Below, piece by piece: positions 17,206 to 26,024 of a DNA stretch of 64,000 bases. The stretch is from Shewanella psychrophila (lineage in GTDB: Bacteria; Pseudomonadota; Gammaproteobacteria; Enterobacterales; Shewanellaceae). The position numbers and the translations under genes are program-made. The first letter of the stretch is position 1. Every line of letters starts with the position of its first letter. Location: assembly GCF_002005305.1 (NCBI RefSeq), contig NZ_CP014782.1, forward strand, positions 2,046,001 through 2,110,000, in the 5' to 3' direction. The notes under the pieces are model-generated. The model searched no databases. It was not told the DNA's origin and saw nothing but the letters and a program-made list of their open reading frames with translations.

Positions 17206-17275
17206 CTGAACTACAGGGAGCAAACTTAGCTTGGCCGTATACCAAAGCTAAGTTTACCTTAAGGCTAGTCCCTGT
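17206..17275. repeat. Nested inverted repeat downstream of avtA
   Basis: A perfect 11-bp inverted repeat (AAACTTAGCTT with AAGCTAAGTTT, loop about 12 nt) is nested inside a second pair, TACAGGGA with TCCCTGTA. The whole forms a long interrupted hairpin between the convergent avtA and tautomerase genes. There is no T-run, so a simple terminator is doubtful. Confidence 0.6.
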
Positions 17276-17298
17276 ATAAACTCAATGGGTGAAATCTG

Positions 17299-17667
17299 TT
17301 AGCTGATAGGATTATCTTCCATACTCTGTAGTTTATCCCCTTCGACAAGATGAACATTTGTAGTGTAATTAGCTGTGCTATATTCAATGTTTAGTGAAAA
17401 ATACAGGCTTTGTTTAAACTCCTTTTTCACTTCTTTTGCTATTTTCTCACTTAATGTGTTGGTAAATTCTTGGTCTCGATGTGGCTTAGTTAATAAAGAT
17501 ACGATTATAAGTACGTGAGGGTATTTGTACTGAGAGCATGGATAGGCTCTTGATTTACATACACCAGCACTTGCATCCTGCGAGTTGATGATGAACTCTA
17601 CAAGATCAAACACCTTGTTGGTATCGATATCTAAATCATCAGAGTATTTTATTTCTACATGGGGCAT
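17299..17667 (-). CDS. 5-carboxymethyl-2-hydroxymuconate isomerase-like tautomerase (orphan)
   Basis: The 122-residue protein begins MPHVEIKYSDDL, so Pro2 is available as the catalytic base after Met removal. It carries the family text CKSRAYPCSQYKYPHVLIIV and a closing LSEKIAKEVKKEF helix. This fits the CHMI (HpaF-like) branch of the tautomerase superfamily, which isomerises a hydroxymuconate in homoprotocatechuate breakdown. No other genes of that pathway are nearby, so its real substrate is unknown. An AAGGAA sequence about 10 bases upstream supports the ATG at 17667. Confidence 0.75.
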   Translation of the reverse strand: MPHVEIKYSDDLDIDTNKVFDLVEFIINSQDASAGVCKSRAYPCSQYKYPHVLIIVSLLTKPHRDQEFTNTLSEKIAKEVKKEFKQSLYFSLNIEYSTANYTTNVHLVEGDKLQSMEDNPIS

Positions 17668-17756
17668 ATTAATTTATTCCTTTTGTGCATAACAATTTAT
17701 TACCGAGCCTTCTAATTTTCTCAAACCAGCCATAAGATAGAAGCTCCGCGTCGTGA

Positions 17757-18536
17757 TTAAACCCAAGCAAACAGATCATATTGAGTCGACAGTAGCTTCA
17801 CACTCATGGCGATAGACATAGTCACTACCAGTGGCTTGATGATTTTTGTTCCTTTGGTAACAACCATACGAGAGCCTAAAGTGGCGCCGATTGCCTGGCC
17901 GACAAGCATAATACCTCCGAGTATCCAAAACACCTTACCACCGATGGCAAAGAAGATGAGTGAAGCGATATTAGTCGAAAAGTTCAGCACTTTCGCATGA
18001 GCAGTGGCTTTAGCAAGACCAAAACCAGCCAATGAAACAAAGGCTAATGCGAAGAAACTACCAGTGCCAGGTCCAAAAAATCCATCATATAGCCCCACAC
18101 CGAATGCAGCGGTAAAACCAAACATGACTGGTGTAACAACTTGATGTCTGTCTTCTTCGCTGATCTTCTTTGAAAACAAAAAGTAGCCACCGATGCCTAA
18201 AATTAAGAAGGGTAATAATGTCTCTAAGAAAGCCGTATCGATCATCTGTACGGCTATGGTACCGAGCGCGGCTCCGACGAAAGCACACGCTATGGCCAAC
18301 TTCATTTCTGTGAGTTTCACCATGCCTTTACGCACGAAATAGAGACTGGCAAAGAAACTTCCACCACAGGCTTGCAGCTTATTGGTCGCCAATGCAGCAG
18401 TAGGGGGAAGACCTGCCCACATGAGCGCTGGAATAGTAATTAAACCGCCGCCTCCGGCAATTGCGTCGATAAAGCCTGCGAGCATGGCCACGCCGAACAA
18501 GAGTGCGATAAGTTCATAGGATAATTCGAATGGCAT
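17757..18536 (-). CDS. TauE/SafE family sulfite exporter-type membrane protein
   Basis: The 259-residue protein has about eight hydrophobic segments in two repeats. The family signatures are GFIDAIAGGGGLITIPAL at residues about 21-38 and GLYDGFFGPGTGSFF in the second half. TauE/SafE (DUF81) proteins export small sulfur-containing or organic anions; the actual ligand here is not known. The gene faces a LysR-type regulator across 124 bp that hold LysR-like dyads, suggesting regulation by that neighbour. A paralogue lies at 42993. Confidence 0.88.
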   Translation of the reverse strand: MPFELSYELIALLFGVAMLAGFIDAIAGGGGLITIPALMWAGLPPTAALATNKLQACGGSFFASLYFVRKGMVKLTEMKLAIACAFVGAALGTIAVQMIDTAFLETLLPFLILGIGGYFLFSKKISEEDRHQVVTPVMFGFTAAFGVGLYDGFFGPGTGSFFALAFVSLAGFGLAKATAHAKVLNFSTNIASLIFFAIGGKVFWILGGIMLVGQAIGATLGSRMVVTKGTKIIKPLVVTMSIAMSVKLLSTQYDLFAWV

Positions 18537-18587
18537 AAATAAATCTCACAAAAGATAAGGTCTCAATAATGGCGCTATTAGACGATA

Positions 18588-18641
18588 TTTGCACAAGATG
18601 CGCAAAGGAGTTATCGTCCACTTAGGGTGAGATATTCTCAC
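18588..18641. promoter_or_regulatory. Putative LysR-type operators between tauE-like and lysR genes
   Basis: Two dyads sit in the divergent region. A perfect one, GTGAGA-TAT-TCTCAC (18627-18641), contains the T-N11-A pattern typical of LysR sites. The other is TTTGC-N9-GCAAA (18588-18606). The first lies about 20 bp before the lysR start, which suits autoregulation. Confidence 0.5.
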
Positions 18642-18663
18642 ACAAATAGTCAATGGAGACATG

Positions 18664-19554
18664 ATGCACTCACCTCTTCCTCCTCTCAATTCGCTCTTGG
18701 CTTTTGAATCTGCTGCAAGGCACTTGAGTTTTAGCAAAGCGGCCGACGAGCTTTTTGTTACTCATGGAGCCATCAGCAAACAGATCAAGGGATTGGAATC
18801 ATTTGTAGGCGTCCCCTTGTTCATTCGTCAGCATAGAAAGTTATTGCTTACAGATGATGCCCAGCGCTATCTAACACAAGTGCAATCGGCACTGCAGACC
18901 ATAAACCATGCAACCGATGAGATAAAGTCACAACAGATGCGAGCACAAACACTCTCTATCAACGTCTTGCCTAGCCTCACCATTAATTGGCTTATTCCCC
19001 GCATGGAGGAATTCAAACGGCGCTATCCTCATCTTTATGTGGATCTTTCCATCGGTGATTTTGCGGTCGATTTTAATATTAGCCGCTGTGATATCGCCAT
19101 CAGAAGTGCCCAACATGAGCCGACGGACGCCAACTTTATCAAACTGATGGATGAAGATCTCTGCTTGGTTTGTTCTCCTCAAATAGCAGAGCAACTTAAC
19201 ACAGTCGAAGACATCAATAAGATGACCTTGCTTAAGCACACGACCAGACCTGAGCTTTGGCCGTACTGGTCACAGCAGGTTGGCTTGTCTCTGACCACAG
19301 ATAAGAAATTTGGTATGGAACATTTCTATATGCTTAGCCAAGCTGCGGCTGGAGGCATGGGAGTCGCACTTATCCCAAGATTTTTTATCGAAGATCAGTT
19401 AGCCGATGGGAGCTTAGTGATCCCCTTCGATACAGGGTTCACCAGTCCCTACACTTACTACGTGCTGACCCCAAAATCGAGTAATCTGCCACTAAAAGCC
19501 CAAGCGTTTATTAATTGGTTATTAGAGATTTTTGCCCCCTACCGTAGCTCGTAG
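18664..19554 (+). CDS. LysR-type transcriptional regulator, GcvA-like
   Basis: The protein has about 296 residues. The N-terminal winged helix-turn-helix is LSFSKAADELFVTHGAISKQ, near residues 20-40, followed by a LysR substrate-binding domain (INWLIPRMEEFKRRYPHLYV, AAAGGMGVALIPRFFI). The fold and motifs match the GcvA/AmpR branch. I choose the second of two tandem ATGs (18664) because GGAG at 18655-18658 is only two bases from the first. Divergent orientation to the TauE/SafE gene suggests that gene as a target. Confidence 0.88.
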   Translation: MHSPLPPLNSLLAFESAARHLSFSKAADELFVTHGAISKQIKGLESFVGVPLFIRQHRKLLLTDDAQRYLTQVQSALQTINHATDEIKSQQMRAQTLSINVLPSLTINWLIPRMEEFKRRYPHLYVDLSIGDFAVDFNISRCDIAIRSAQHEPTDANFIKLMDEDLCLVCSPQIAEQLNTVEDINKMTLLKHTTRPELWPYWSQQVGLSLTTDKKFGMEHFYMLSQAAAGGMGVALIPRFFIEDQLADGSLVIPFDTGFTSPYTYYVLTPKSSNLPLKAQAFINWLLEIFAPYRSS

Positions 19555-19570
19555 CCAGAATATTAAACAT

Positions 19571-19601
19571 AAAAAAGAAGCTCAAACAGCGCTTCTTTTT
19601 T
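19571..19601 (+). terminator. Terminator after the lysR gene
   Basis: AAAAAAGAAGC (19571-19581) pairs with GCTTCTTTTTT (19591-19601), with a T-run on the plus strand. The A-run also makes it usable for the converging gene at 19627. Confidence 0.8.
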
Positions 19602-19626
19602 CGACTTTAGAGGGGGCTGAGGCCCT

Positions 19627-21597
19627 TTAAACTAGACTATCTACCACATCGAAGGCTTGCAGATAATTCATTCCCGGCGCAGCGTCAAACTCAAAATTTA
19701 ATACCTTCATACAAGTATCGAAGGTATTCTCACCAAACCACTCCTTATCGAAAGAATTAAGTGCTTGAATAATCCCCTCCCTTCCACCGTCTCCCTGTAA
19801 TGATACTGGAGTCAATGTGGAGATGAAGCTGGCAACTAAACCATAAAGGTCTTTCTCGGCATCACCTTCAGCAGCCCAGAGTTTAGGGTCGGCGTAGCGA
19901 CTGGCATAGTGACTCGTCGCTATATCTAAGCCTATGCCAAAGTTGACTAAGATAGCTTTCTCTTGGTTACAGATGATATTTTTAGGACATATGGCACCAT
20001 GGTAGATATCCATCTGATGCATATATTGCAATCCGCTAAGCAGCTGCGTAAACCACATCACAGGTTGCCCCAGCTGAATTTCAGGTAACTCATCCAGAGA
20101 TACGCCATACTCCCATGCCCGGGCGATAAACAATTCGTCACTCTGGGGTAACTGGCCAAAACCCAACACTTTTTCTACATGGGGGTGATGTAATTTAGAC
20201 AGGCTCCGATATAAGTTACTCAAGGTGGGCCATTTGGCCTCTACCTTAGTATAAATCGAGATACCACTCTGATATTGCCCCTGAATGTGAGTTGCACGCC
20301 AGAACTGGCTATTAGGCGTCGCCGCGATAAATTGCTCCAGCCTATAGTGGTGATCGATAATCGCCCCAGTAGTGACTTCTATACGCTCCGGCAGAGTATC
20401 GCAAACGCCATTATCTATCAGAGCCGACAGATCGCACCTAAGGGCATCAAGATCGACTGTGCCGCCTTTAGACGCCAAACGATACCATTGATATATACGC
20501 GGTTGTTTAGTGTGCTCGGCTAGAGAAAGGAACCCTTCTGCATAGGCTTGGATATCTTCACTGCTATTAAGGCTGTCTTTAATATCAATAAACTCGACAT
20601 CCCCCAGATCAGATACAAACACACAGTTCCCTGTCCAGCCACCAACAGTATATCCTCTGCGGTGGATCTGCTGTAGGCCAGAGACCGAACGTCTTAAGAT
20701 CTCAAGTAGCTGATAAGTCGTTAATGATTCTGCTTCAAGTATGTTTAGCGGTAAGCCTCTAGGCATCCTTATTGGGAGTACTAGCTGCTCACCATCCTGT
20801 ATAAGCGGTGCACAATAGGGGACGCCACTACAACCACTGAGTGCTTGCAAACGCTTAAACTCAGATCGTAAACGACTCTCATGTTCCTCTGATTGATCTT
20901 TATCGGCAAACTGAGTTGGTATAAGAATTTTAAGCAGCCAAGGAGCCGTCCATCCCCCTGGGTTATATTCAGCCTGCCAGACCTCCAAACCGCTCTGGAT
21001 AAATAGACATTTGAGTTTAGTGAAATCCTGGATCTTATTATTACGTTGCTCAACAAGGGCTACCTGACCTATGGTTTTAAGCACCATCTCTTTCTGCTCA
21101 TCGGTCACCTGATGACTACGAGGCGCAGTTAAGCCCCACTCCTTAGTTAAAGCGGCAACGATCTGTTGTGGCGTATAGATACTCAAAGATCCTTGCTGCT
21201 TCTCCAGTTCAATCTCTTCCCCCTTGCGACCGGTAACAAACACCATCCCCTGACACCAGGGCGCATAAACTCCTACAGGGATCTTATGCTTGACGTTACC
21301 CGCCAGAACGCGAGCAACATAGTTGGCCTTGGCCAAACTGTTATCTACCTGCCTACCATCTAAAGACCAGGCATGAAGCCCCGCGTCTAAACGGCCTATA
21401 TAGCCTTTAACATCGACGACATAAACGCCCCACTCGCCGATAACCAGAGCATCAACTTCCATGGCTTGCCCTGATTTAGTCGGGATCTCCACATTAGTGA
21501 GTAGTATGTAATTATCAGGCAGTTCATCGGCTAATAAGGAAAAAGCCCACCGTTCGGCATCATTGACTGGAGTTCCAAAACTTATCTGTTTTGCCAT
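19627..21597 (-). CDS. NERD domain protein with two kinase-like (pseudokinase) domains
   Basis: I start at the ATG at 21597 (656 residues), which has AGAAGGACC just upstream; the open frame extends to 21699 without a better site. Residues about 10-125 form a NERD (nuclease-related) domain, with E-I-P-T..M-E-V-D-A-L-V-I and VYVVDVKGYIG. Two kinase-fold segments follow, at about 185-375 and 415-640. In the second, the HRD/KPEN region reads YHGAICPKNI and the DFG region reads VNFGIG, so the catalytic Asp and the metal-binding Asp are both missing. The first segment is even more degenerate (YTVGGWTGNCVF). It is probably a nuclease-related protein with regulatory pseudokinases; its biological role is unknown. 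It converges on the lysR gene. Confidence 0.78.
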   Translation of the reverse strand: MAKQISFGTPVNDAERWAFSLLADELPDNYILLTNVEIPTKSGQAMEVDALVIGEWGVYVVDVKGYIGRLDAGLHAWSLDGRQVDNSLAKANYVARVLAGNVKHKIPVGVYAPWCQGMVFVTGRKGEEIELEKQQGSLSIYTPQQIVAALTKEWGLTAPRSHQVTDEQKEMVLKTIGQVALVEQRNNKIQDFTKLKCLFIQSGLEVWQAEYNPGGWTAPWLLKILIPTQFADKDQSEEHESRLRSEFKRLQALSGCSGVPYCAPLIQDGEQLVLPIRMPRGLPLNILEAESLTTYQLLEILRRSVSGLQQIHRRGYTVGGWTGNCVFVSDLGDVEFIDIKDSLNSSEDIQAYAEGFLSLAEHTKQPRIYQWYRLASKGGTVDLDALRCDLSALIDNGVCDTLPERIEVTTGAIIDHHYRLEQFIAATPNSQFWRATHIQGQYQSGISIYTKVEAKWPTLSNLYRSLSKLHHPHVEKVLGFGQLPQSDELFIARAWEYGVSLDELPEIQLGQPVMWFTQLLSGLQYMHQMDIYHGAICPKNIICNQEKAILVNFGIGLDIATSHYASRYADPKLWAAEGDAEKDLYGLVASFISTLTPVSLQGDGGREGIIQALNSFDKEWFGENTFDTCMKVLNFEFDAAPGMNYLQAFDVVDSLV

Positions 21598-21717
21598 TTT
21601 ACTTGGTCCTTCTGTGGCAATTGACCTATCCAGCTCATCTAATGGGGAATCGCCCATGTTAATCAAGATGGTGTCATGTAAACAACTTACCACTATCATG
21701 AATTACAGGCATAAAAA

Positions 21718-21738
21718 AAGCCACTCAAATGGTGGCTT
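21718..21738 (-). terminator. Terminator downstream of rraB
   Basis: AAGCCAC (21718-21724) pairs with GTGGCTT (21732-21738). On the minus strand the stem is followed by seven T residues. It separates rraB from the NERD gene. Confidence 0.75.
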
Positions 21739-21818
21739 AATACAAAATATCTCACATCTCATGGTTTAGGGATGAAAACGCCACGCAGTAGCATCAATCG
21801 AGATGCGCAGCAGAGCGA

Positions 21819-22205
21819 TTAGTGCTTACACTCGTCACTACATTCGTGCTCATCATCGGCAAATTCATCATCGCCTTCTTGATGCTGCATTACACCCCAA
21901 CCATCGGTGACACCACCAAACTCTTGAGCAAATGTATTGAGCTTAATTTCTTGATCGACTATGGCCTGATACTCAGGAACCATGGGAATGCAAACAATCA
22001 GCTCCCACTGGCCAAGCTCGTCATTGAGATGAAGCTCAAATTCACCTTCAAGCTCAGACTTTGCCAGCTCTTCACTGGCATATTCGGCATCTCTTTGGTC
22101 ATCAAAAACAAGGAAAAAGTCGACATCGAGTTGCTTGGTCAGATCGATACCTGCATCGGCCATCGCAGCGAGCATCTTGCCATTGTCATCATCTGGGAAT
22201 TGCAT
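21819..22205 (-). CDS. rraB: Ribonuclease E inhibitor RraB
   Basis: The 128-residue, very acidic protein matches RraB: MQFPDDDNGKMLAAMADAGI at the start, FFLVFDDQRDAEYASEELAK, and the closing GGVTDGWGVMQ. RraB binds the C-terminal region of RNase E and dampens mRNA decay. The tail is rich in Asp, Glu, His and Cys (DDEHECSDECKH), which could bind metal; that is inference. GGAG six bases before the ATG supports the start. It is followed by its own terminator. Confidence 0.92.
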   Translation of the reverse strand: MQFPDDDNGKMLAAMADAGIDLTKQLDVDFFLVFDDQRDAEYASEELAKSELEGEFELHLNDELGQWELIVCIPMVPEYQAIVDQEIKLNTFAQEFGGVTDGWGVMQHQEGDDEFADDEHECSDECKH

Positions 22206-22239
22206 TTTTTACTCCACTTAATTGTTATTCAATCACCAA

Positions 22240-22473
22240 TTAAGGTGCAGTGACTATCTGTACGGACTCGCCATTAAAAGAAACCACTTCACCAGCCCGG
22301 ACTTTTTTACGTTTACGGGTCTCGACTTCACCGTCAACGGTTACCTTGCCTTCACTAATAACGAACTTAGCTTCACCGCCCCCGCCAATCATGGCCTGGA
22401 CTTTCAAAATTTTATATAACTCTATGTATCCTTCACCTGGCAATAGGGCCAAGGTTTCTATTTGTGCTGTCAC
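22240..22473 (-). CDS. S4-domain RNA-binding protein, YbcJ-like
   Basis: The small 77-residue protein is a single S4 RNA-binding fold: IELYKILKVQAMIGGGGEAK, then GKVTVDGEVETRKRKKVRAG. This matches the YbcJ family, cytoplasmic S4 proteins thought to bind structured RNA. It lies just upstream of rraB on the same strand, so co-transcription of two RNA-metabolism genes is plausible. Confidence 0.88.
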   Translation of the reverse strand: MTAQIETLALLPGEGYIELYKILKVQAMIGGGGEAKFVISEGKVTVDGEVETRKRKKVRAGEVVSFNGESVQIVTAP

Positions 22474-22536
22474 ACGTTTTACCTTTAATCAAAATTCTTA
22501 TGAGATTATAGCACCGAGCTTAGACAAGGATAATAC

Positions 22537-23073
22537 CTATTCGCCTCTTTCATGGCTCAATAGGCCATAAGTACAATCATCAATCCAGGTATCATCGATT
22601 TTATAGTTGTCCCTGAGCACTCCTTCGAGCTGGAAGCCATTTTTTTCTAACACTTTTGCCGATGCGATATTGTCTTTCGCGCACAGGCCGATAAACTTGT
22701 GCACCTGAAAGCTTAAGCACGCCCAGTCAATGACCGCCTTCAGACCCTCAGTAGCATAACCCTTACCTTGACCTTCATTGGCTAACATATAGCCCACTTC
22801 GGCGTGGCCACAATCGTGATTAACACAATATAATCCGGTATAGCCGATAAACATATCGGTTCCGATCTCCTCTATGACCAGAGTCAACCAGTCACCGGAT
22901 TCATATTGCCAGGGTGCTAATCTATACTCAAACTTTGCAAAAATCACAGACTCCTCAAGGGGACGTCTAACAAATTGATTGATAATTGGGTCTTGATGAA
23001 GCATCAAGAAATTATCCCAATCATCGGCTCTGAGACTGCGAAGCCTGAGCCTATCGGTATAGAGTTCGAGCAT
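22537..23073 (-). CDS. GNAT family N-acetyltransferase, RimJ/RimL-like
   Basis: The 178-residue protein starts with the RimJ/RimL-type opening (YTDRLRLRSLRADDWDNFL). It has the acetyl-CoA-binding region AEVGYMLANEGQGKGYATEGLKAV (Q/RxxGxG/A), then NIASAKVLEKNGFQLEGVLRD. It transfers acetyl groups from acetyl-CoA to an amine, possibly a protein N-terminus, an antibiotic or a small metabolite; the substrate cannot be inferred. It ends about 60 bp before the S4-domain gene on the same strand. Confidence 0.88.
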   Translation of the reverse strand: MLELYTDRLRLRSLRADDWDNFLMLHQDPIINQFVRRPLEESVIFAKFEYRLAPWQYESGDWLTLVIEEIGTDMFIGYTGLYCVNHDCGHAEVGYMLANEGQGKGYATEGLKAVIDWACLSFQVHKFIGLCAKDNIASAKVLEKNGFQLEGVLRDNYKIDDTWIDDCTYGLLSHERGE

Positions 23074-23093
23074 AGAGTATGACCTTTTGCTAA

Positions 23094-23372
23094 TTATCCG
23101 CGGCTTGTCACTTCAAGCAGGTGATAACCAAACTGTGTCTTAACAGGGCCTTGAACTTCATTTAGAGGCGCATTGAACACGACTTCATCAAACTCTTTAA
23201 CCATCATGCCTGGGCCGAAAGAACCAAGGTCACCACCTTGAGCGCTCGATGGGCAAGATGAGTTAGCCTTTGCCACATCACCAAAATCTGCACCTGCTAA
23301 GATTTCCTGCTTAAGTGCTTCACATTTCTCTTCGCTGCTAACTAGTAGATGTCTTGCTGTGGCTTGTACCAT
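23094..23372 (-). CDS. ppiC: Peptidyl-prolyl cis-trans isomerase C (parvulin)
   Basis: The 92-residue single parvulin domain starts at the ATG at 23372, which has TAGGAG seven bases upstream. The frame is open a further 21 codons upstream, but those are not protein-like. The domain shows ARHLLVSSEEKCEALKQEI, CPSSAQGGDLGSFGPGMMV and the final FGYHLLEV, typical of PpiC (93 residues in E. coli). It is a cytoplasmic folding catalyst that turns prolyl bonds. Confidence 0.93.
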   Translation of the reverse strand: MVQATARHLLVSSEEKCEALKQEILAGADFGDVAKANSSCPSSAQGGDLGSFGPGMMVKEFDEVVFNAPLNEVQGPVKTQFGYHLLEVTSRG

Positions 23373-23532
23373 GGTGTAACTCCTAACGTTGTGGTGAATT
23401 TGCCTGCCTGTATCTAAATACCTTAGCAATGACAAATTTTAGAAAAAAATAAACCCAGCTAGTATATTGATAAAAGCTGAGTTTAAAAAGACTTTAACTT
23501 ATGAAAATATGTTTAACTTATCTCGTATTTCA

Positions 23533-25380
23533 TTACTTTTGAGTCTCTACCCAATGATGGATCTTAAGCTCCATCACAGCCATAGGCAGAGAGCCTGAGG
23601 TTAAGATCTGATCATGGAAGGCTTTTAGGTCGAACTTATCGCCTAATGCAGCTTCAGCTTCAGCTCTAAGAGAAAGAATTTTAAGTTGACCAACTTTGTA
23701 GGACAGTGCCTGTCCAGGTATAGCCATATATCGCTCAACTTCCGCGACTATGTCTGACTCAGCCATAGGCGAGTTGTCTTTCATATATTGAATCGCTTGT
23801 TCACGGGTCCAGCCTTTAGCGTGAAGCCCGGTATCGACCACAAGGCGCATAGCACGAAGCATTTCATCAGACAGCTTTCCAAAATACTGATAGGGATCCT
23901 TAAACAATCCCATCTCTATCCCTAAGTTTTCGGCATACAGAGCCCAACCCTCTTCGAACGCCGTGTAGTTACCAAAGCGTTGGAACTCAGGCACACCCGT
24001 TAACTCTTGCTTGATGGCGATCTGGAAATGATGTCCAGGGGCGGCCTCATGCAAAGACAGGGTCGTCATTCCCCACTTAGGTTGGGCTTTTAAGTTATAG
24101 GTATTGATATAAAATACGCCAGGACGAGAACCATCCACCGCAGGAGATTCATATGATGCACCTGCTGCTGACTGTTCACGGAAGCTTTCTACAGGCTTGA
24201 CCACGTAATCGGCCTTTGGCATCACATTAAAGTACTTAGGTAGCTCGGCATTTATCTGATCTTTAAGGGTCATATAGCCATCGATAAGACCTTGTCGATC
24301 GGAGAAGAAATATTCTGGCTCAGATGATAAAGAGGCGAAGAAAGCCTTCAAATCTCCCTCAAATTTTACCTGCTCACGAACTTTGTCCATCTCAGATAGT
24401 ATACGGGCGACTTCGCTCAGACCAATCTGATGGATTTCATCCACTGGCATCTGAGTAGTCGTGTGAGAATTTGCAAGATGTTGATACCAAACTTTACCGT
24501 TAGGTAAGCCCCACCATCCGTCGCTCGCTCGCGCAACCGGTAGGTATTTAGTCTCGAAATACTCGGTTAAGGAGGCTAATGCCGGGATTAAATCTTGATT
24601 AATAAGCTTAGTATAACTCGCAGTAAGCTCGGCCTTATCCGAATCAGAGAAGCTCGAAGGCAAGTTATTAATTGGCGTGTAAAACAAACTCTGACTCGCC
24701 TCATCAACAAGCTGAGCCTTAAGTTGAGGAATGATACGTTCCACTAATACCCGAGGTAAAACGACCTTGCTTCTTGCTCCCTCATCCATACGCTCTTGTG
24801 CAAGCTTAGTCCAAGTGATGAATCCCGATAAACGAGATGCCCAGTTATTGTAATCTTCTACGGTATTAAATGGTTGAGCGCTCTCGCCACTGCCAAGCTG
24901 CACCATACTGATAACTGTGCTGTAAAACTGATTCATTGGCATAAAACGAGATGGGAATGTTTCATCTACCAGAGCAACATTTCTATCATAGGCAAACATG
25001 TCATAACTTAACTGTAGTTCGGCAGATAAGGCACTTCTGTCTATCTTCTCTACTCTCGCAAGATAGCTAGTGTTTAAGTCGTGACGCGCCTTTAAGTACT
25101 CATTTGTCAAATCGCCGCCAAATTGATCGTTATAATCATTAACTCCAACAAATGTGGCATAAATGGGCTCAAGTTTTAGGTAGTCTTTAAAGAATTCATC
25201 CACCAATGCTAGATAAGCCTGTTCTACTGGAGTCTGATTATTTTGGCTCGCTTGCGTTACTTCAGAAGAAGCGCTTATGGCTGTTGAACCTGTATCCTTA
25301 CTCACAGGATTATCATTGTCTGAACAGCCTGTGATCCCCAGTACTAACCCTATTGATACTGCTAAAAAAGCTCTTCTCAT
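23533..25380 (-). CDS. DUF885 family lipoprotein, putative metallo-carboxypeptidase-like
   Basis: The 615-residue protein has a lipobox signal (GLVLGITGCSDND). The DUF885 domain fills most of it, with the gluzincin-type motif HEAAPGHHFQ near residue 448 and a downstream EGWALYAE segment that provides the third zinc ligand. Members of this family are probable zinc-dependent peptidases of the cell envelope; the substrate is unknown. The start is ATG at 25380. It is a single gene, divergent from the GGDEF-like gene. Confidence 0.88.
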   Translation of the reverse strand: MRRAFLAVSIGLVLGITGCSDNDNPVSKDTGSTAISASSEVTQASQNNQTPVEQAYLALVDEFFKDYLKLEPIYATFVGVNDYNDQFGGDLTNEYLKARHDLNTSYLARVEKIDRSALSAELQLSYDMFAYDRNVALVDETFPSRFMPMNQFYSTVISMVQLGSGESAQPFNTVEDYNNWASRLSGFITWTKLAQERMDEGARSKVVLPRVLVERIIPQLKAQLVDEASQSLFYTPINNLPSSFSDSDKAELTASYTKLINQDLIPALASLTEYFETKYLPVARASDGWWGLPNGKVWYQHLANSHTTTQMPVDEIHQIGLSEVARILSEMDKVREQVKFEGDLKAFFASLSSEPEYFFSDRQGLIDGYMTLKDQINAELPKYFNVMPKADYVVKPVESFREQSAAGASYESPAVDGSRPGVFYINTYNLKAQPKWGMTTLSLHEAAPGHHFQIAIKQELTGVPEFQRFGNYTAFEEGWALYAENLGIEMGLFKDPYQYFGKLSDEMLRAMRLVVDTGLHAKGWTREQAIQYMKDNSPMAESDIVAEVERYMAIPGQALSYKVGQLKILSLRAEAEAALGDKFDLKAFHDQILTSGSLPMAVMELKIHHWVETQK

Positions 25381-25514
25381 GTGTTTCTTTCCCTATATTC
25401 GTGCAATTGCTTGTTATTTTCTATACTTATTGCAAACGTTCAACATTATTTGTACTGCTATATTTATACAACTATCTCAATCTTCTTCTTTATAGGACCG
25501 AAAGGAGCCAGTCA

Positions 25515-26024
25515 ATGATCTATTCATTTCGCAACTCAGGTTTCAGAGATCCAGAAACTGGCGTCTATAATCAAACCTACTTTATGGAGGTATTTAACCG
25601 CGAATGGCATCGCCATATCAGAGACCAGCAAAGTCTGGCTCTATTGTATCTGTGCCCGCATATACATGAAACAGTTAAGCAACCTCATCTGCTCGAATTC
25701 TTTATGAAGCAGGTACAAGAAGCCATCTTAAGAACAACAGATTTGGTCGCAAGGCTCAACAATAACAGCTTTGCTTTAGGCTTATTCAACATTGATGAGG
25801 CAGGCACTCAGATTGTGTTACATAGAATTGAAGAGAAGATTGAAATTTTCAATTTAGAATATGCAAAAAAACACACGAGTCACGTCGATTATGAGCTCGC
25901 TGGTTATACCTGCACACCAGCTAGAAATCTAAGCATTGAGTTGATTTTTAAAGATGTAGAAAGTTTAACTCATGAATTAGAATTGGAAAAACATAGACAT
26001 ATTGAGTTAAGACAGATGCAATAA
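25515..26024 (+). CDS. Stand-alone degenerate GGDEF domain protein
   Basis: The 169-residue protein starts at the ATG at 25515, supported by AAAGGAG about eight bases upstream. It opens with RDPETGVYNQTYFMEVFNRE, the standard DxLTGLxNR start of GGDEF domains. The active-site loop, however, reads RLNNNSF at residues 80-86 instead of RxGGDEF, so it should not make cyclic di-GMP. It has no sensory domain or membrane segment. It may bind GTP or act as a partner for another protein, but this is inference. A bidirectional terminator follows. Confidence 0.75.
   Translation: MIYSFRNSGFRDPETGVYNQTYFMEVFNREWHRHIRDQQSLALLYLCPHIHETVKQPHLLEFFMKQVQEAILRTTDLVARLNNNSFALGLFNIDEAGTQIVLHRIEEKIEIFNLEYAKKHTSHVDYELAGYTCTPARNLSIELIFKDVESLTHELELEKHRHIELRQMQ

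Noticed and set aside
21598..21699. Longer N-terminus for the NERD protein
   Set aside because: No ribosome-binding site; the ATG at 21597 has a good one.
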